A stretch of 39,295 bases of DNA from an uncultured Dechloromonas sp. (GTDB lineage Bacteria; Pseudomonadota; Gammaproteobacteria; Burkholderiales; Rhodocyclaceae), in the NCBI GenBank assembly GCA_937996725.1, contig CALKUR010000089.1, forward strand, positions 1 to 39,295, given 5' to 3'. This document shows, in pieces, positions 1-7,547 of this stretch. Position numbers and translations under genes: made by a program. How positions within the stretch are numbered: position 1 is the stretch's first letter; each line of letters begins with the position of its first letter. The notes under the pieces were generated by a model. The model did no database searches and was not told the DNA's origin. It was given only the letters and a program-made list of their open reading frames with translations.

Positions 1-14
1 CGCTCTTCCGATCT
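1..14 (+). other. Illumina sequencing adapter remnant
   Basis: These 14 bases are identical to the last 14 bases of the standard Illumina TruSeq read-1 adapter (ending GCTCTTCCGATCT). A match of this length exactly at the sequence edge is best explained as untrimmed adapter at a contig end, not biology. It warns that the adjoining few hundred bases may be badly assembled. Confidence 0.93.
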
Positions 15-248
15 GACGATCCTCGGGTCGAAGCTGGAGACGTAGGTCTTCAGCAGTTCGGGCGTGTCTCGCTCGGGGTCGATGCTGGCGAAGACGGCCG
101 TCGTCCCCCACCCGACCTCCCGCAGGACCTTGCCGACGATACCGATGGTCGTCGGACAGACATCGGGGCAATGGGTGAAGCCAAAAAAGACAAGGCTGGG
201 TTGGCCTTTGAGCGCTGCCTCGGTCACGCGCGCGCCGCGCTGAGCGGT
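15..248 (-). pseudogene. Fragment of SCO1/SenC copper chaperone, probably chimeric
   Basis: Read on the minus strand, this stretch encodes an uninterrupted SCO1/SenC-like segment of about 78 residues. It has the family's thioredoxin-fold core, with LVFFGFTH followed by the copper-binding CPDVC motif (codons at 156-170), and then ASIDPERDTPELL. SCO1 proteins bind copper and help assemble the CuA site of cytochrome oxidase. The reading frame is cut at the adapter on one side and loses similarity near 248 on the other. No start or stop is present and the next similarity is an unrelated family on the other strand. I infer a foreign read joined to the contig end. Confidence 0.7.
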
Positions 249-289
249 CGAACGGCATGGACGCCACGCTGTCGACCGCTCCACCCGCC

Positions 290-394
290 GCCGGCGTCGC
301 GACGCGCCGGCCTTTGGTCGTCGCCGCCTTCACCAACGAGGAAGGCGCGCGCTTCCAGCCCGACATGATGGGCAGCCTGGTCTACGCCGGCGGC
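290..394 (+). pseudogene. Fragment of M20-family amidohydrolase (hydantoinase/carbamoylase type)
   Basis: About 35 residues on the plus strand match the conserved block of Zn-dependent N-carbamoyl-amino-acid amidohydrolases and allantoate amidohydrolases. The block is RPLVVAAFTNEEGARF followed by PDMMGSLVYAGG. In this family the paired glutamates of NEEG include the catalytic base. Nothing before or after it fits a complete M20 enzyme of about 410 residues. The frame runs on without a stop into a short GGIRNGGDVAKALA stretch (about 389-430), which resembles FMN-dependent oxidoreductase glycine motifs, and then into the HAD phosphatase. I read this as part of the chimeric contig end. Confidence 0.6.
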
Positions 395-436
395 ATCCGC
401 AACGGCGGCGACGTGGCGAAGGCGCTGGCGAAGAGC

Positions 437-856
437 GTGGCGCACCGCGGCGACTCGGGGGCCGGCGCCATCGTGACCGCGACCAATGCGTTCGTGACCG
501 GCGACATCGCCCGCGACTTTGGCATCCCGCATCTGATCGCCACGATTCCGGGCTGCAAGGACGGCCAGTTCACCGGCAAGCCGGTGGGCACGCCGTCGTT
601 CCAGCGCGGCAAAATCACGCGTGTTGACGCCTGGCTAGAATCGCTGGGACTGTGGCAAGGCAGCTTTGCCGAACGCTGGTTCTATAGCGACTCGCACAAC
701 GATCTACCGCTGCTCGAATGGTCGACCCGTCCAGTGGCCGTCGATGCCGACGATACGCTCACCACCAAAGCCAACAACGCTGGTTGGCCCATCATCTCTC
801 TGCGTGACAACACCCCGGTCACAGACATTTTCAAGAAGATCGGACTCGCCGGATGA
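437..856 (+). CDS. HAD-superfamily subfamily IB phosphatase, 3' part only
   Basis: The C-terminal two thirds of a SerB-like HAD-IB hydrolase is present. It shows motif II (IVTATN), the conserved GTPSFQRGK lysine region that serves as motif III, and the motif IV acidic cluster SDSHNDLPLLE. The family is usually about 220 residues and hydrolyses small phosphomonoesters. The N-terminal DxDxT nucleophile motif is absent because the sequence upstream of about 437 belongs to other families. The stop overlaps the pcnB start (ATGA, 853-856), which suggests translational coupling. A HAD-IB gene just before pcnB is common in betaproteobacteria. The left boundary is approximate and lies in chimeric sequence. 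Substrate is unknown. Confidence 0.75.
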   Translation: MAHRGDSGAGAIVTATNAFVTGDIARDFGIPHLIATIPGCKDGQFTGKPVGTPSFQRGKITRVDAWLESLGLWQGSFAERWFYSDSHNDLPLLEWSTRPVAVDADDTLTTKANNAGWPIISLRDNTPVTDIFKKIGLAG

Positions 857-2232
857 TTCGCCGTTTCGTCAAAAAAATATTCCAGAAACCTGGCAAAGCG
901 ACGCATCGCACCGAACCGGAAATCATTCCGGTCAAGAAACACGGGATCACGCATGACATGCTGAGCCGCGGTGCCGAACGCGTCTGCGACGATCTCGAAC
1001 GTGCGGGCTACCAAGCCTATGTGGTCGGTGGTGCCGTACGCGACCTCCTGCTCGGTCGCGACCCCAAAGATTTTGATATCGCCACCAACGCCACGCCCGA
1101 ACAGGTCAAGCGTGTCTGTCGCCGCTCGCGCATCATCGGCCGCCGTTTCCAGATCGTGCACGTCATGGTGGGCCCGGAGCTGATTGAAGTCACCACTTTC
1201 CGCGCATTGCACGACGACGATACCGCCACCGATGCGCACGGCCGCGTCCTACGCGACAACACCTTCGGTTCACAGGCGGATGATGCCGCACGTCGCGACT
1301 TCACTGTCAACGCCTTGTACTATGATCCATACGACGAAACGATTCACGACTATCACCAGGGCTACGCTGATCTCAAAGCCGGCAAACTGCGCATGATCGG
1401 CGACCCCGAAGTCCGCTACCGCGAAGACCCCGTGCGTATGTTGCGCGCCGTGCGCCTCGGCGCCAAGCTGGGCCTCGATATCGACGCCGATACCCGTAAA
1501 CCGATCCGGAGCATGGCCCCACTCCTCGACAACGTGCCGCCAGCACGCCTGTTCGACGAGATGCTCAAGCTTCTCACCTGCGGTGATGCACTCGCCTGCC
1601 TCAAACGTCTGCGCGCCGAAGGGCTGCATCATGGTGTGCTGCCGCTGCTCGATGTCATTCTGGAACAACCGCTGGGCGAACGCTTTGTCGAACAGGCACT
1701 GACCAATACCGACCAGCGGATTCGCGAAGACAAATCCATTTCGCCGGGTTTCCTGTTCGCCGCACTGCTCTGGCACGAAGTGCTGGGCAACTGGAACCAG
1801 CGCAAAGCCGCTGGCGAAATCAGCATCCCGGGGCTGTTTGCCGCCATGGGCGATGTACTGGATCGACAGGCCGAGAAACTGGCCATCACCAAACGACTGG
1901 TCGGCGACATCAAAGAGATCTGGTCGCTACAGCCCCGCTTCGAGCAGCGCAGTGGCAAACGGCCGTATGCCTTGCTCGGCCATCCCCGCTTCCGCGCGGG
2001 TTACGACTTCATGCTGCTCCGTGCCCAAACGGGCGAGATCGACAGCACGATCGCCGATTGGTGGACCGCCTTTATCGAAGGCGACCACAACGATCAGGAG
2101 ACGCTGATCGCCAGTGCCCCGCGTGACGCGGCACCGGCCAAGAAGCGCCGTCGTAGCGGACCGCGTCGACGCCGCTCGGGGGTTACTGGTGGCGAAGCTT
2201 CGGGCAACCCGGCGGATAACAGCGCCGAATGA
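853..2232 (+). CDS. pcnB: Poly(A) polymerase I
   Basis: This 459-residue protein adds 3' poly(A) tails to RNA and so promotes its decay. The class II nucleotidyltransferase signature is complete: GGAVRD at residues 59-64, catalytic aspartates in DFDIATNA at 73-80, RRDFTVNAL at 147-155 and the RNA-binding EDPVRMLRAVR at 191-201. The highly basic tail (KKRRRSGPRRRRSG, about residues 429-442) is typical of bacterial PAP and distinguishes it from CCA-adding enzymes. It overlaps the upstream HAD gene by four bases and folK by four bases, so the three are probably co-translated. The length fits the family. Confidence 0.95.
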   Translation: MIRRFVKKIFQKPGKATHRTEPEIIPVKKHGITHDMLSRGAERVCDDLERAGYQAYVVGGAVRDLLLGRDPKDFDIATNATPEQVKRVCRRSRIIGRRFQIVHVMVGPELIEVTTFRALHDDDTATDAHGRVLRDNTFGSQADDAARRDFTVNALYYDPYDETIHDYHQGYADLKAGKLRMIGDPEVRYREDPVRMLRAVRLGAKLGLDIDADTRKPIRSMAPLLDNVPPARLFDEMLKLLTCGDALACLKRLRAEGLHHGVLPLLDVILEQPLGERFVEQALTNTDQRIREDKSISPGFLFAALLWHEVLGNWNQRKAAGEISIPGLFAAMGDVLDRQAEKLAITKRLVGDIKEIWSLQPRFEQRSGKRPYALLGHPRFRAGYDFMLLRAQTGEIDSTIADWWTAFIEGDHNDQETLIASAPRDAAPAKKRRRSGPRRRRSGVTGGEASGNPADNSAE

Positions 2233-2771
2233 CCGCACCCTTGCCGCACCTGCCCGCACGTGCCGTCTTGGGTCTGGGTGCCAACCTGGGCGACCCGGTG
2301 ACAACCTTGCACGAGGCCATCGCCGCACTACAAAGCAACCCACGTTCGGCTGACTGGCAGATTTCGCCTTTTTATCGAACCGCACCGATCGGCTCTGACG
2401 AAGCGCAACCGGATTACGTGAATGCCGTGGCCGTCTGCCGTACTGATCTAGAACCCGAAGCGCTGATGCAGTGGCTGTTGGATACCGAACGCCATTTTGG
2501 CCGTGACCGTAGCCACGACATCGCACGTAACGCCCCACGCACACTAGATCTGGATCTGCTGATCTACGACGATGTCGGGATGCACACCCCCTTGCTGACC
2601 CTACCGCATCCCCGCCTGCACGAACGGGCCTTTGTGCTCCGCCCGCTGCTCGATCTGCTACCTGACGCGACCCTGCCAGAGCTGGGCCGACTGGACCACT
2701 ATCTGGCCACCGTCGCAAACCAGACCATTACCCGGATTCCGGATGAAGCCGCTAGGGGTTGCCCTAAATAA
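2229..2771 (+). CDS. folK: 2-amino-4-hydroxy-6-hydroxymethyldihydropteridine pyrophosphokinase
   Basis: HPPK transfers pyrophosphate from ATP to 6-hydroxymethyl-dihydropterin in folate synthesis. The 180-residue product has the N-terminal LGLGANLGDP block, the signature RTLDLDLL (104-111) that carries the two Mg-binding aspartates, and HPRLHERAFVLRPL (127-140). The ATG lies inside the end of pcnB with an ATGA overlap, so translation is likely coupled. The pair pcnB-folK is a conserved neighbourhood in beta- and gammaproteobacteria. Confidence 0.95.
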   Translation: MTAPLPHLPARAVLGLGANLGDPVTTLHEAIAALQSNPRSADWQISPFYRTAPIGSDEAQPDYVNAVAVCRTDLEPEALMQWLLDTERHFGRDRSHDIARNAPRTLDLDLLIYDDVGMHTPLLTLPHPRLHERAFVLRPLLDLLPDATLPELGRLDHYLATVANQTITRIPDEAARGCPK

Positions 2772-2794
2772 TCAGCTGTGTATCCTAGGCAACC
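2757..2794 (+). other. Inverted repeat across the folK stop codon
   Basis: GGTTGCC at 2757-2763 pairs perfectly with GGCAACC at 2788-2794 around a 24-base loop that contains the folK stop. A short CTA/TAG extension with one bulge can lengthen the stem. A T-rich stretch (2802-2810) starts only eight bases later, so this is a poor terminator. It may be an RNA processing or attenuating structure between folK and panB. The role is unproven. Confidence 0.35.
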
Positions 2795-2825
2795 TCACGA
2801 TTTCTTTTTCAGAAGCCAAACCCGC

Positions 2826-3644
2826 ATGTCTGCCCAAACTGCACAGCGACGCCTGACACCGCTTGATCTTGCCCGCCAACGTGAACGTGGCGAGAAGATC
2901 GTCATGCTCACCTGCTATGACGCCACCTTTGCTCGCGTCTCCGAAGCCTGTGGCGTTGATGCCCTACTGGTCGGTGATTCGCTCGGCATGGTCTTGCAGG
3001 GACACGATTCCACGCTACCGGTCTCCCAGGCCGACATGGTCTACCACGTCGCTTGCGTTGCCCGTGGTTGTGATCACCCGCTGATCATTGCCGATATGCC
3101 CTTTGGCACCTACCAGGAAAGCCCGGAACTGGCCTTCCGTAACGCCGCCCAACTCATGGCCGCTGGCGCGCAGATGGTTAAAATCGAGGGCGGTCGGGAC
3201 ATGGCCGTGACCACGGCATTCCTCACCAACCGTGGCATTCCCGTCTGTGGCCACATTGGTCTCACCCCGCAATCGGTGTTTCAACTGGGCGGCTATCGCG
3301 TCCAAGGCCGTGCCGATGGTGACCGCGAACGTCTACTCAGCGACGCGATGTCGCTCGAAGAAGCCGGTGCCAGCCTGCTCGTGCTGGAAGCCATGCCCGC
3401 CAAAGTGGCGGATTTCATTACTGACCATCTGCACATCCCCACCATTGGTATCGGTGCCAGCAGCCACTGCTCAGGCCAGGTCCTGGTATTACATGACATG
3501 CTCGACATCGCGCCGGGTAAGAAACCTCGCTTCGTGAAGAATTTCATGGCCGGTAAAGATTCCGTCGCTGCCGCCATAACGGCTTACGTCGATGACGTCC
3601 GCGCCGGCACTTTCCCGGGCGCAGATCAGCAGTACCCGGAATAA
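2826..3644 (+). CDS. panB: 3-methyl-2-oxobutanoate hydroxymethyltransferase
   Basis: PanB makes ketopantoate from 2-oxoisovalerate and 5,10-methylene-tetrahydrofolate, the first step of pantothenate synthesis. From the ATG at 2826 the product is 272 residues, the normal size. An in-frame codon at 2778 would add 16 poorly conserved residues. Visible motifs are MLTCYDATFA (27-36), LVGDSLGM (48-55, metal aspartate at 51), IADMPFGTY (88-96), MVKIEGG (117-123) and the catalytic glutamate of VLEAMPAK (188). Only four bases separate it from panC, so the two form an operon. Folate from the folK pathway feeds this reaction, which fits the location. Confidence 0.96.
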   Translation: MSAQTAQRRLTPLDLARQRERGEKIVMLTCYDATFARVSEACGVDALLVGDSLGMVLQGHDSTLPVSQADMVYHVACVARGCDHPLIIADMPFGTYQESPELAFRNAAQLMAAGAQMVKIEGGRDMAVTTAFLTNRGIPVCGHIGLTPQSVFQLGGYRVQGRADGDRERLLSDAMSLEEAGASLLVLEAMPAKVADFITDHLHIPTIGIGASSHCSGQVLVLHDMLDIAPGKKPRFVKNFMAGKDSVAAAITAYVDDVRAGTFPGADQQYPE

Positions 3645-3648
3645 CACG

Positions 3649-4485
3649 ATGGAAATCCACGCATCCGTCGACGCCCTGCGCACGACGCTGAACCAGGCGC
3701 GACGCGCCGGCAAAACCATTGCCTTTGTACCGACCATGGGCAACCTGCACGCCGGCCACATCAGCCTGATGCGTCAGGCGCGCGACCATGCCGACATCGT
3801 TGTTGCCAGCATCTTCGTCAACCGCCTGCAGTTCGGCCCCAACGAAGATTTCGACAAATACCCTCGCACCTTTGAAGCCGATTGTGCCCAGCTACGCGAA
3901 GCCGGCGTAAACGTGCTGTTTGCCCCGACCGAAACGGACCTGTACCCGGAACCGCAGACCTATACCGTCGAACCGCCGGATATTCAGTTCATGCTCGAAG
4001 GCGAATGTCGCCCCGGGCACTTCCGCGGTGTGGCCACCGTTGTGATGAAGCTTTTCCAGATCGTGCAGCCCGATGCCGCCCTATTCGGCAAAAAGGATTA
4101 CCAACAGCTCATGGTGCTGCGAAACATGAGCCGTCAGTTCATGCTGCCCATCAAAATCATTGGTGGCGAGACCGTCCGTGCTGAGGATGGCTTGGCCCTC
4201 TCCTCACGCAACGGTTACCTGACCCCGGCCGAGCGCGCCGAAGCACCGCGGCTACAAAGGTGCTTGCAAGGCATTCGCCAAGCCGTGCTGGCCGGCGACA
4301 AAGACTATGTCGGCCTTTGCCAAAAAGCGAGCGCCGAGCTCGACAGCCATGGCTGGAAAACCGATTACATCAGTCTACGGCGGCAGCAGGATCTGATGCC
4401 GGCCAGGCCAGAAGACCATGATCTGGTGATTGTTGCCGCCTCCCGGCTCGGCACACCCCGCCTTCTCGACAACCTAGAGATCTAA
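3649..4485 (+). CDS. panC: Pantothenate synthetase
   Basis: PanC condenses pantoate and beta-alanine with ATP to give pantothenate. The start at 3649, four bases after panB, gives 278 residues and begins just ahead of the conserved FVPTMGNLHAGH (26-37), which holds the HIGH-type ATP motif. Further motifs are EGECRPGHFRGV, KKDYQQLMVLRNM and the KMSKS-like LSSRNGYL. The block usually written VNPxQF reads VNRLQF here (residues 58-63), an arginine replacing the common proline. I recall the same change in Neisseria-type PanC, so it may be a lineage trait. A longer in-frame start at 3592 would overlap panB and is unlikely. Confidence 0.95.
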   Translation: MEIHASVDALRTTLNQARRAGKTIAFVPTMGNLHAGHISLMRQARDHADIVVASIFVNRLQFGPNEDFDKYPRTFEADCAQLREAGVNVLFAPTETDLYPEPQTYTVEPPDIQFMLEGECRPGHFRGVATVVMKLFQIVQPDAALFGKKDYQQLMVLRNMSRQFMLPIKIIGGETVRAEDGLALSSRNGYLTPAERAEAPRLQRCLQGIRQAVLAGDKDYVGLCQKASAELDSHGWKTDYISLRRQQDLMPARPEDHDLVIVAASRLGTPRLLDNLEI

Positions 4486-4511
4486 AACCTACTGATTTAT
4501 AAAGGTTTTTT
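4484..4511 (+). terminator. Weak candidate terminator after panC
   Basis: AAAACCT (4484-4490) pairs with AGGTTTT (4503-4509) around a 12-base loop and continues into a run of T to 4511. The stem is short and AT-rich, so termination may be partial. Confidence 0.4.
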
Positions 4512-4539
4512 GTCCTGCACAAAAAACGAAAAAAGGTTA

Positions 4540-4568
4540 TTGACAGGCTCAAAATGACGCGACACAAT
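4540..4568 (+). promoter_or_regulatory. Candidate sigma70 promoter of panD
   Basis: A perfect TTGACA at 4540-4545 is followed after 17 bases by CACAAT at 4563-4568. An AGGA ribosome-binding site at 4588-4591 sits 10 bases before the panD ATG. This suggests panD has its own promoter and is not merely the last gene of the panBC operon. Confidence 0.6.
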
Positions 4569-4601
4569 GCGTTTCCTTTTGCCGATTAGGACTAAGAATC
4601 C

Positions 4602-4982
4602 ATGCAAAGAACCATGCTCAAGTCGAAGCTGCACCGCGTGACCACCACGCATGCGGAGTTGCACTATGAGGGCTCTTGCGCCATTGACGAAGATCTTCTC
4701 GACGCCGCGAATATTCGCGAGTACGAGCAGATCGACATCTGGAACATCAACAATGGCGAGCGCTTCACGACCTATGCGATCCGCGGTGCCCGCGGTTCGG
4801 GCATCATTTCGGTCAACGGTTCGGCCGCCCGTCGTGCTGCGCCCGGCGATCTGCTGATCATCGCCACCTTCGCCGTCTACAACGAAGTCGAACTGGCCAA
4901 CTACGCCCCGCAACTGGTGTACGCCGATGCCAACAACCGTATTGCCCGCATCGGCAACGGCATTCCCGCGCAAGCCGCTTAA
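4602..4982 (+). CDS. panD: Aspartate 1-decarboxylase precursor
   Basis: PanD decarboxylates aspartate to beta-alanine, the co-substrate of the PanC reaction. The 126-residue proenzyme has the self-cleavage site YEGSCAID, with cleavage expected between Gly24 and Ser25 to create the pyruvoyl cofactor on Ser25. Lys9, the IDIWNINNG segment, TYAIRG and GIISVNGSAARR also match the family. With panB and panC it supplies the complete committed route to pantothenate except for ketopantoate reductase (panE or ilvC), which is not in the window. It faces cobA tail to tail, with only seven bases between the two stop codons. Confidence 0.96.
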   Translation: MQRTMLKSKLHRVTTTHAELHYEGSCAIDEDLLDAANIREYEQIDIWNINNGERFTTYAIRGARGSGIISVNGSAARRAAPGDLLIIATFAVYNEVELANYAPQLVYADANNRIARIGNGIPAQAA

Positions 4983-4989
4983 ATAGCGA

Positions 4990-5811
4990 TCAGTTCGGCC
5001 GATAGAGTCGAACGACCTCGCCCACAATCAATAACGCCGGAGGCTTCAAACCTTCGGCGTTAATCTTTTGAGCGAGCGATTCGAGCGTGGCGATCAGTAC
5101 TTGCTGATCGGGTCGCGTGCCGTGATAAATCACCGCCACCGGCGTTTCTGCCGCACGTCCGTGAGCGATCAGCGCCTCGGCAATGCCCGCGGCGGCACTC
5201 AGCCCCATGTAGAACACCACCGTCTGCTGCGGACGGGACAAACCGACCCAGTCCAGATCCGGACCACCATTCTTCAAATGACCGGTCGCAAAGGTCACTG
5301 ACTGCGCCCAATCGCGATGGGTCAGCGGAATGCCGGCAAACGCCGCACAACCGGTTGCCGCAGTAATACCCGGCACAATCTCCACCGGCACACCGGCGGC
5401 CAACAGGGTTTCCATTTCTTCGCCGCCACGGCCAAAAATGAACGGATCGCCGCCCTTCAGCCGCACGACCCGTTTGCCTGCCTGCGCCAGACGCACCAGC
5501 CACGCATTTACCGCCTCCTGCGGCAGCGCATGCTGCGCAGCCTTCTTGCCCACATAATGTTGCTCCGCCGTAGACGGTATCAAGGCCAAAATCTCCGGAC
5601 CAACCAGGTTGTCATACAACACCACCTCGGCCGTCATGATGCGCTGCATCGCCCGCAAGGTGAGCAAGCCCGGGTCGCCCGGACCGGCGCCAACCAGGCA
5701 AACCCGACCAGCCACCTGCGCGGGTTCTAGCTGACGCAGCAGGGGCTCAAGGCGTTCCATCAAGGCGCGAGTATCTATTGGGGAAGCGGGGACGGACATA
5801 TCAGAAATCAT
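4990..5811 (-). CDS. cobA: Uroporphyrin-III C-methyltransferase
   Basis: This SAM-dependent enzyme methylates uroporphyrinogen III twice to precorrin-2, the branch point to siroheme and cobalamin. Motifs are VGAGPGDPGLLTLRA, VLYDNLVG, RLKGGDPFIFGRGGEE and PGITAATGCAAFAGIPLTHRD, all diagnostic of SUMT. The ATG at 5811 gives 273 residues and has AAGGGG about 12 bases upstream; a second ATG at 5799 is also possible. A longer in-frame form from 5898 would overlap the divergent gene's leader and is not supported. It is a free-standing methyltransferase, not fused to the CysG oxidase/ferrochelatase part, so the later siroheme steps must be encoded elsewhere. Confidence 0.92.
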   Translation of the reverse strand: MISDMSVPASPIDTRALMERLEPLLRQLEPAQVAGRVCLVGAGPGDPGLLTLRAMQRIMTAEVVLYDNLVGPEILALIPSTAEQHYVGKKAAQHALPQEAVNAWLVRLAQAGKRVVRLKGGDPFIFGRGGEEMETLLAAGVPVEIVPGITAATGCAAFAGIPLTHRDWAQSVTFATGHLKNGGPDLDWVGLSRPQQTVVFYMGLSAAAGIAEALIAHGRAAETPVAVIYHGTRPDQQVLIATLESLAQKINAEGLKPPALLIVGEVVRLYRPN

Positions 5812-5914
5812 TGTGTTGCACAGCCCCTTGCCAGAAGTGACGAGGCAGCATATCTTACTACCCTTAAGCCATAAAAAACGGGTTAGATCCCGGTTCAAGA
5901 ATCAGGAGACAGGC

Positions 5915-6358
5915 ATGCCTCTCACCGTACGCCAATTGCTGGATCGTAAATCGTCCGGCGTTTATTCGATCCGTCCAGACGCTTCGGTTCTAGAGGCCCT
6001 GGAACTCATGGCCCGCGAAGACATCAGCTCCGTGCTGGTCTGCGAGGGTGACGAGCTCAAAGGGATCTTTACCGAGCGCGATTACGCACGCAAGGTGATC
6101 TTACGCGGCCGCAATTCACGCGACACCGTTGTGCGTGAACTGATGACCAGCCAACTCATCACCATCACACCGCAGCAGAACATCGCTGACTGTATGAGCC
6201 TCATGACCGAACGCCACATCCGCCACCTACCGGTGATGGACGGCGGCAAAGTCATTGGCCTCATCTCCATTGGTGACGTGGTTAAGTCGATCATCTCGGA
6301 TCAAGAAGCAACCATTCAACAGCTCGCCGGCTACATTTCCGGCGATCTGAAAACCTGA
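5915..6358 (+). CDS. Stand-alone tandem CBS-domain protein
   Basis: The 147-residue product is almost entirely a pair of CBS domains (about 15-65 and 72-127) with no attached enzyme. Each repeat shows the usual pattern, for example GIFTERDYARK and GLISIGDVVK. Such pairs bind adenine nucleotides and often act as energy sensors, but the partner is unknown. The start at 5915 has a strong AGGAGA site just upstream. An earlier in-frame ATG at 5813 would add a poorly conserved 34-residue leader. The gene diverges from cobA and ends at a good terminator. Confidence 0.88.
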   Translation: MPLTVRQLLDRKSSGVYSIRPDASVLEALELMAREDISSVLVCEGDELKGIFTERDYARKVILRGRNSRDTVVRELMTSQLITITPQQNIADCMSLMTERHIRHLPVMDGGKVIGLISIGDVVKSIISDQEATIQQLAGYISGDLKT

Positions 6359-6380
6359 CCGACGCATCAGGGACACAAAC

Positions 6381-6412
6381 AACCCGCGGGTAGCCATACC
6401 AGCGGGTTTTTT
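6381..6412 (+). terminator. Rho-independent terminator after the CBS gene
   Basis: AACCCGC (6381-6387) pairs with GCGGGTT (6402-6408) around a 14-base loop, with an unbroken T run at 6407-6412. The T run ends only six bases before the next ATG at 6419. Confidence 0.8.
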
Positions 6413-6418
6413 AATGCC

Positions 6419-7036
6419 ATGGCCACTGAAACCGAACTCAAGCTCAGCATCGATCCCGAATCGGTCGCAGCGCTGCTACGCCACCCGCTGCTACAAGCCG
6501 AGCCCAAGCATCAGCACCTGTACAACACTTATTTTGATACCGACGACCTGGCACTTACCCGCCAGAAGGTTGCCGTACGTGAGAGGCGTATCGGTAAACA
6601 GACCCTACTCACGGTCAAAACGGCCGGCCAAAGCCACGGTGGACTCAGCCACCGTCTGGAATGGGAAGGCCCCACCACCCCGGGGGCGTTCGACTTTAGG
6701 GCGCTGGTCGACGATGCCGCGCTCGCCCAAAGCCTGAGCCGCAATGCTGATCAACTGGTGCCTGTATTTACCACCGATTTTGAGCGGCTTACCTGGCGCG
6801 TTGCTGTAGAAGACAGCCTTGTGGAAGTAGCGCTCGATCGCGGTGCCATCACCGTAAATCGGCATGGTCGCCAAGAGCAGATGCCCCTGTGTGAAGTTGA
6901 GCTCGAGCTCAAGTCTGGTGAGGCATCAGCCCTATCGGCTTTAGCCGCTCAATTGCAAACGCAGGTGGCGCTGACCCCCACCGACGAAAGCAAAGCCACA
7001 CGCGGATACGCGCTGTTTCATCGCCTGGCCGCATAA
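6419..7036 (+). CDS. CYTH-domain triphosphate tunnel metalloenzyme
   Basis: The 205-residue protein starts with ETELK, the ExExK signature of CYTH/triphosphate tunnel enzymes, at residues 4-8. Later charged strands fit the beta-tunnel: YFDTDDLALTRQKVAVRERR, TVKTAG, VEVALDRG and CEVELELKSG. Relatives such as YgiF hydrolyse inorganic triphosphate; adenylate cyclase class IV and thiamine triphosphatase share the fold, so the substrate is uncertain. It lacks the C-terminal CHAD domain found in some relatives. The ExExK motif fixes the start at 6419, yet no ribosome-binding site is visible and a terminator lies directly upstream. Confidence 0.88.
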   Translation: MATETELKLSIDPESVAALLRHPLLQAEPKHQHLYNTYFDTDDLALTRQKVAVRERRIGKQTLLTVKTAGQSHGGLSHRLEWEGPTTPGAFDFRALVDDAALAQSLSRNADQLVPVFTTDFERLTWRVAVEDSLVEVALDRGAITVNRHGRQEQMPLCEVELELKSGEASALSALAAQLQTQVALTPTDESKATRGYALFHRLAA

Positions 7037-7038
7037 AC

Positions 7039-7064
7039 AAAAAAACCGTGGGGGCTGCCCACGG
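7039..7064 (-). terminator. Terminator of the pilin gene
   Basis: CCGTGGG (7046-7052) and CCCACGG (7058-7064) form a perfect seven-pair stem with a five-base loop. On the minus strand it is followed by a long T run (complement of the A run at 7039-7045). It lies 23 bases past the pilin stop. On the plus strand it has a weaker CTTTCT tail and may also help end the CYTH transcript. Confidence 0.8.
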
Positions 7065-7087
7065 CTTTCTGGTTGGAACCAACCGGC

Positions 7088-7510
7088 TTACTTGCCCGTA
7101 CAACCCGACGGCAGATACTTTTGCTCCAGTGCCGAGGTGCAAGTCCAGGCCGAAATCGTCGAATTGGCCACAGCGCCCGTGTAGACAATCGTCTTGCCGT
7201 CCACGTTCTTGTCGATACCCTTCATCGTCACGGTCACCGTGGCATTGCCGGCATCACCACCCGAAGCGACGCTCTCCACGTATTGCGTGCTACCCGAACA
7301 CAAATTAGCCGGAATCGTCGCATTGCCACTCTGCACAGCCTCGGTCACCGAAACCTTACAGGCGGAAGCGGCCAGCAGCCCCTCAGATACTTTGGCGCGA
7401 ATCGTATAGTTCTGATACGCCGGCAGTGCTACAGCTGCCAAAATACCCACGATGGCAATTACCACCATCAGTTCGATCAGAGTGAAACCTGCTTGCATCG
7501 ACTTACGCAT
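7088..7510 (-). CDS. Type IV major pilin-like protein (PilA/PilE family)
   Basis: The ATG at 7510, with a GGAGAA site four to five bases upstream, gives 140 residues. A short leader ends in Gly8, the prepilin peptidase site, followed by FTLIELMVVIAIVGILAAVALPAYQNY. The mature protein would begin with N-methyl-Phe and have Glu5, which is needed for pilus assembly. Four cysteines follow. The last two (in WTCTS and SGC near the C-terminus) should close the D-region disulfide loop typical of major pilins. An ORF extension to 7585 is not needed. The gene is alone, with its own promoter and terminator, as expected for an abundantly expressed subunit. No other pil genes are nearby. Confidence 0.9.
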   Translation of the reverse strand: MRKSMQAGFTLIELMVVIAIVGILAAVALPAYQNYTIRAKVSEGLLAASACKVSVTEAVQSGNATIPANLCSGSTQYVESVASGGDAGNATVTVTMKGIDKNVDGKTIVYTGAVANSTISAWTCTSALEQKYLPSGCTGK

Positions 7511-7547
7511 GTGCTTCTCCAAATAAAACCACGAATGTTCTGTGGGC

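Noticed and set aside
257..856. A single 199-codon gene from 257 to 856
   Set aside because: The first 60 or so codons match other protein families and lack the HAD nucleophile motif. The frame is continuous only by chance across probable chimeric junctions.
5855..5905. tRNA-like sequence (CCCGGTTCAAGAATC) before the CBS gene
   Set aside because: It resembles a T-arm only superficially. No acceptor stem, D-arm or anticodon arm can be folded around it.
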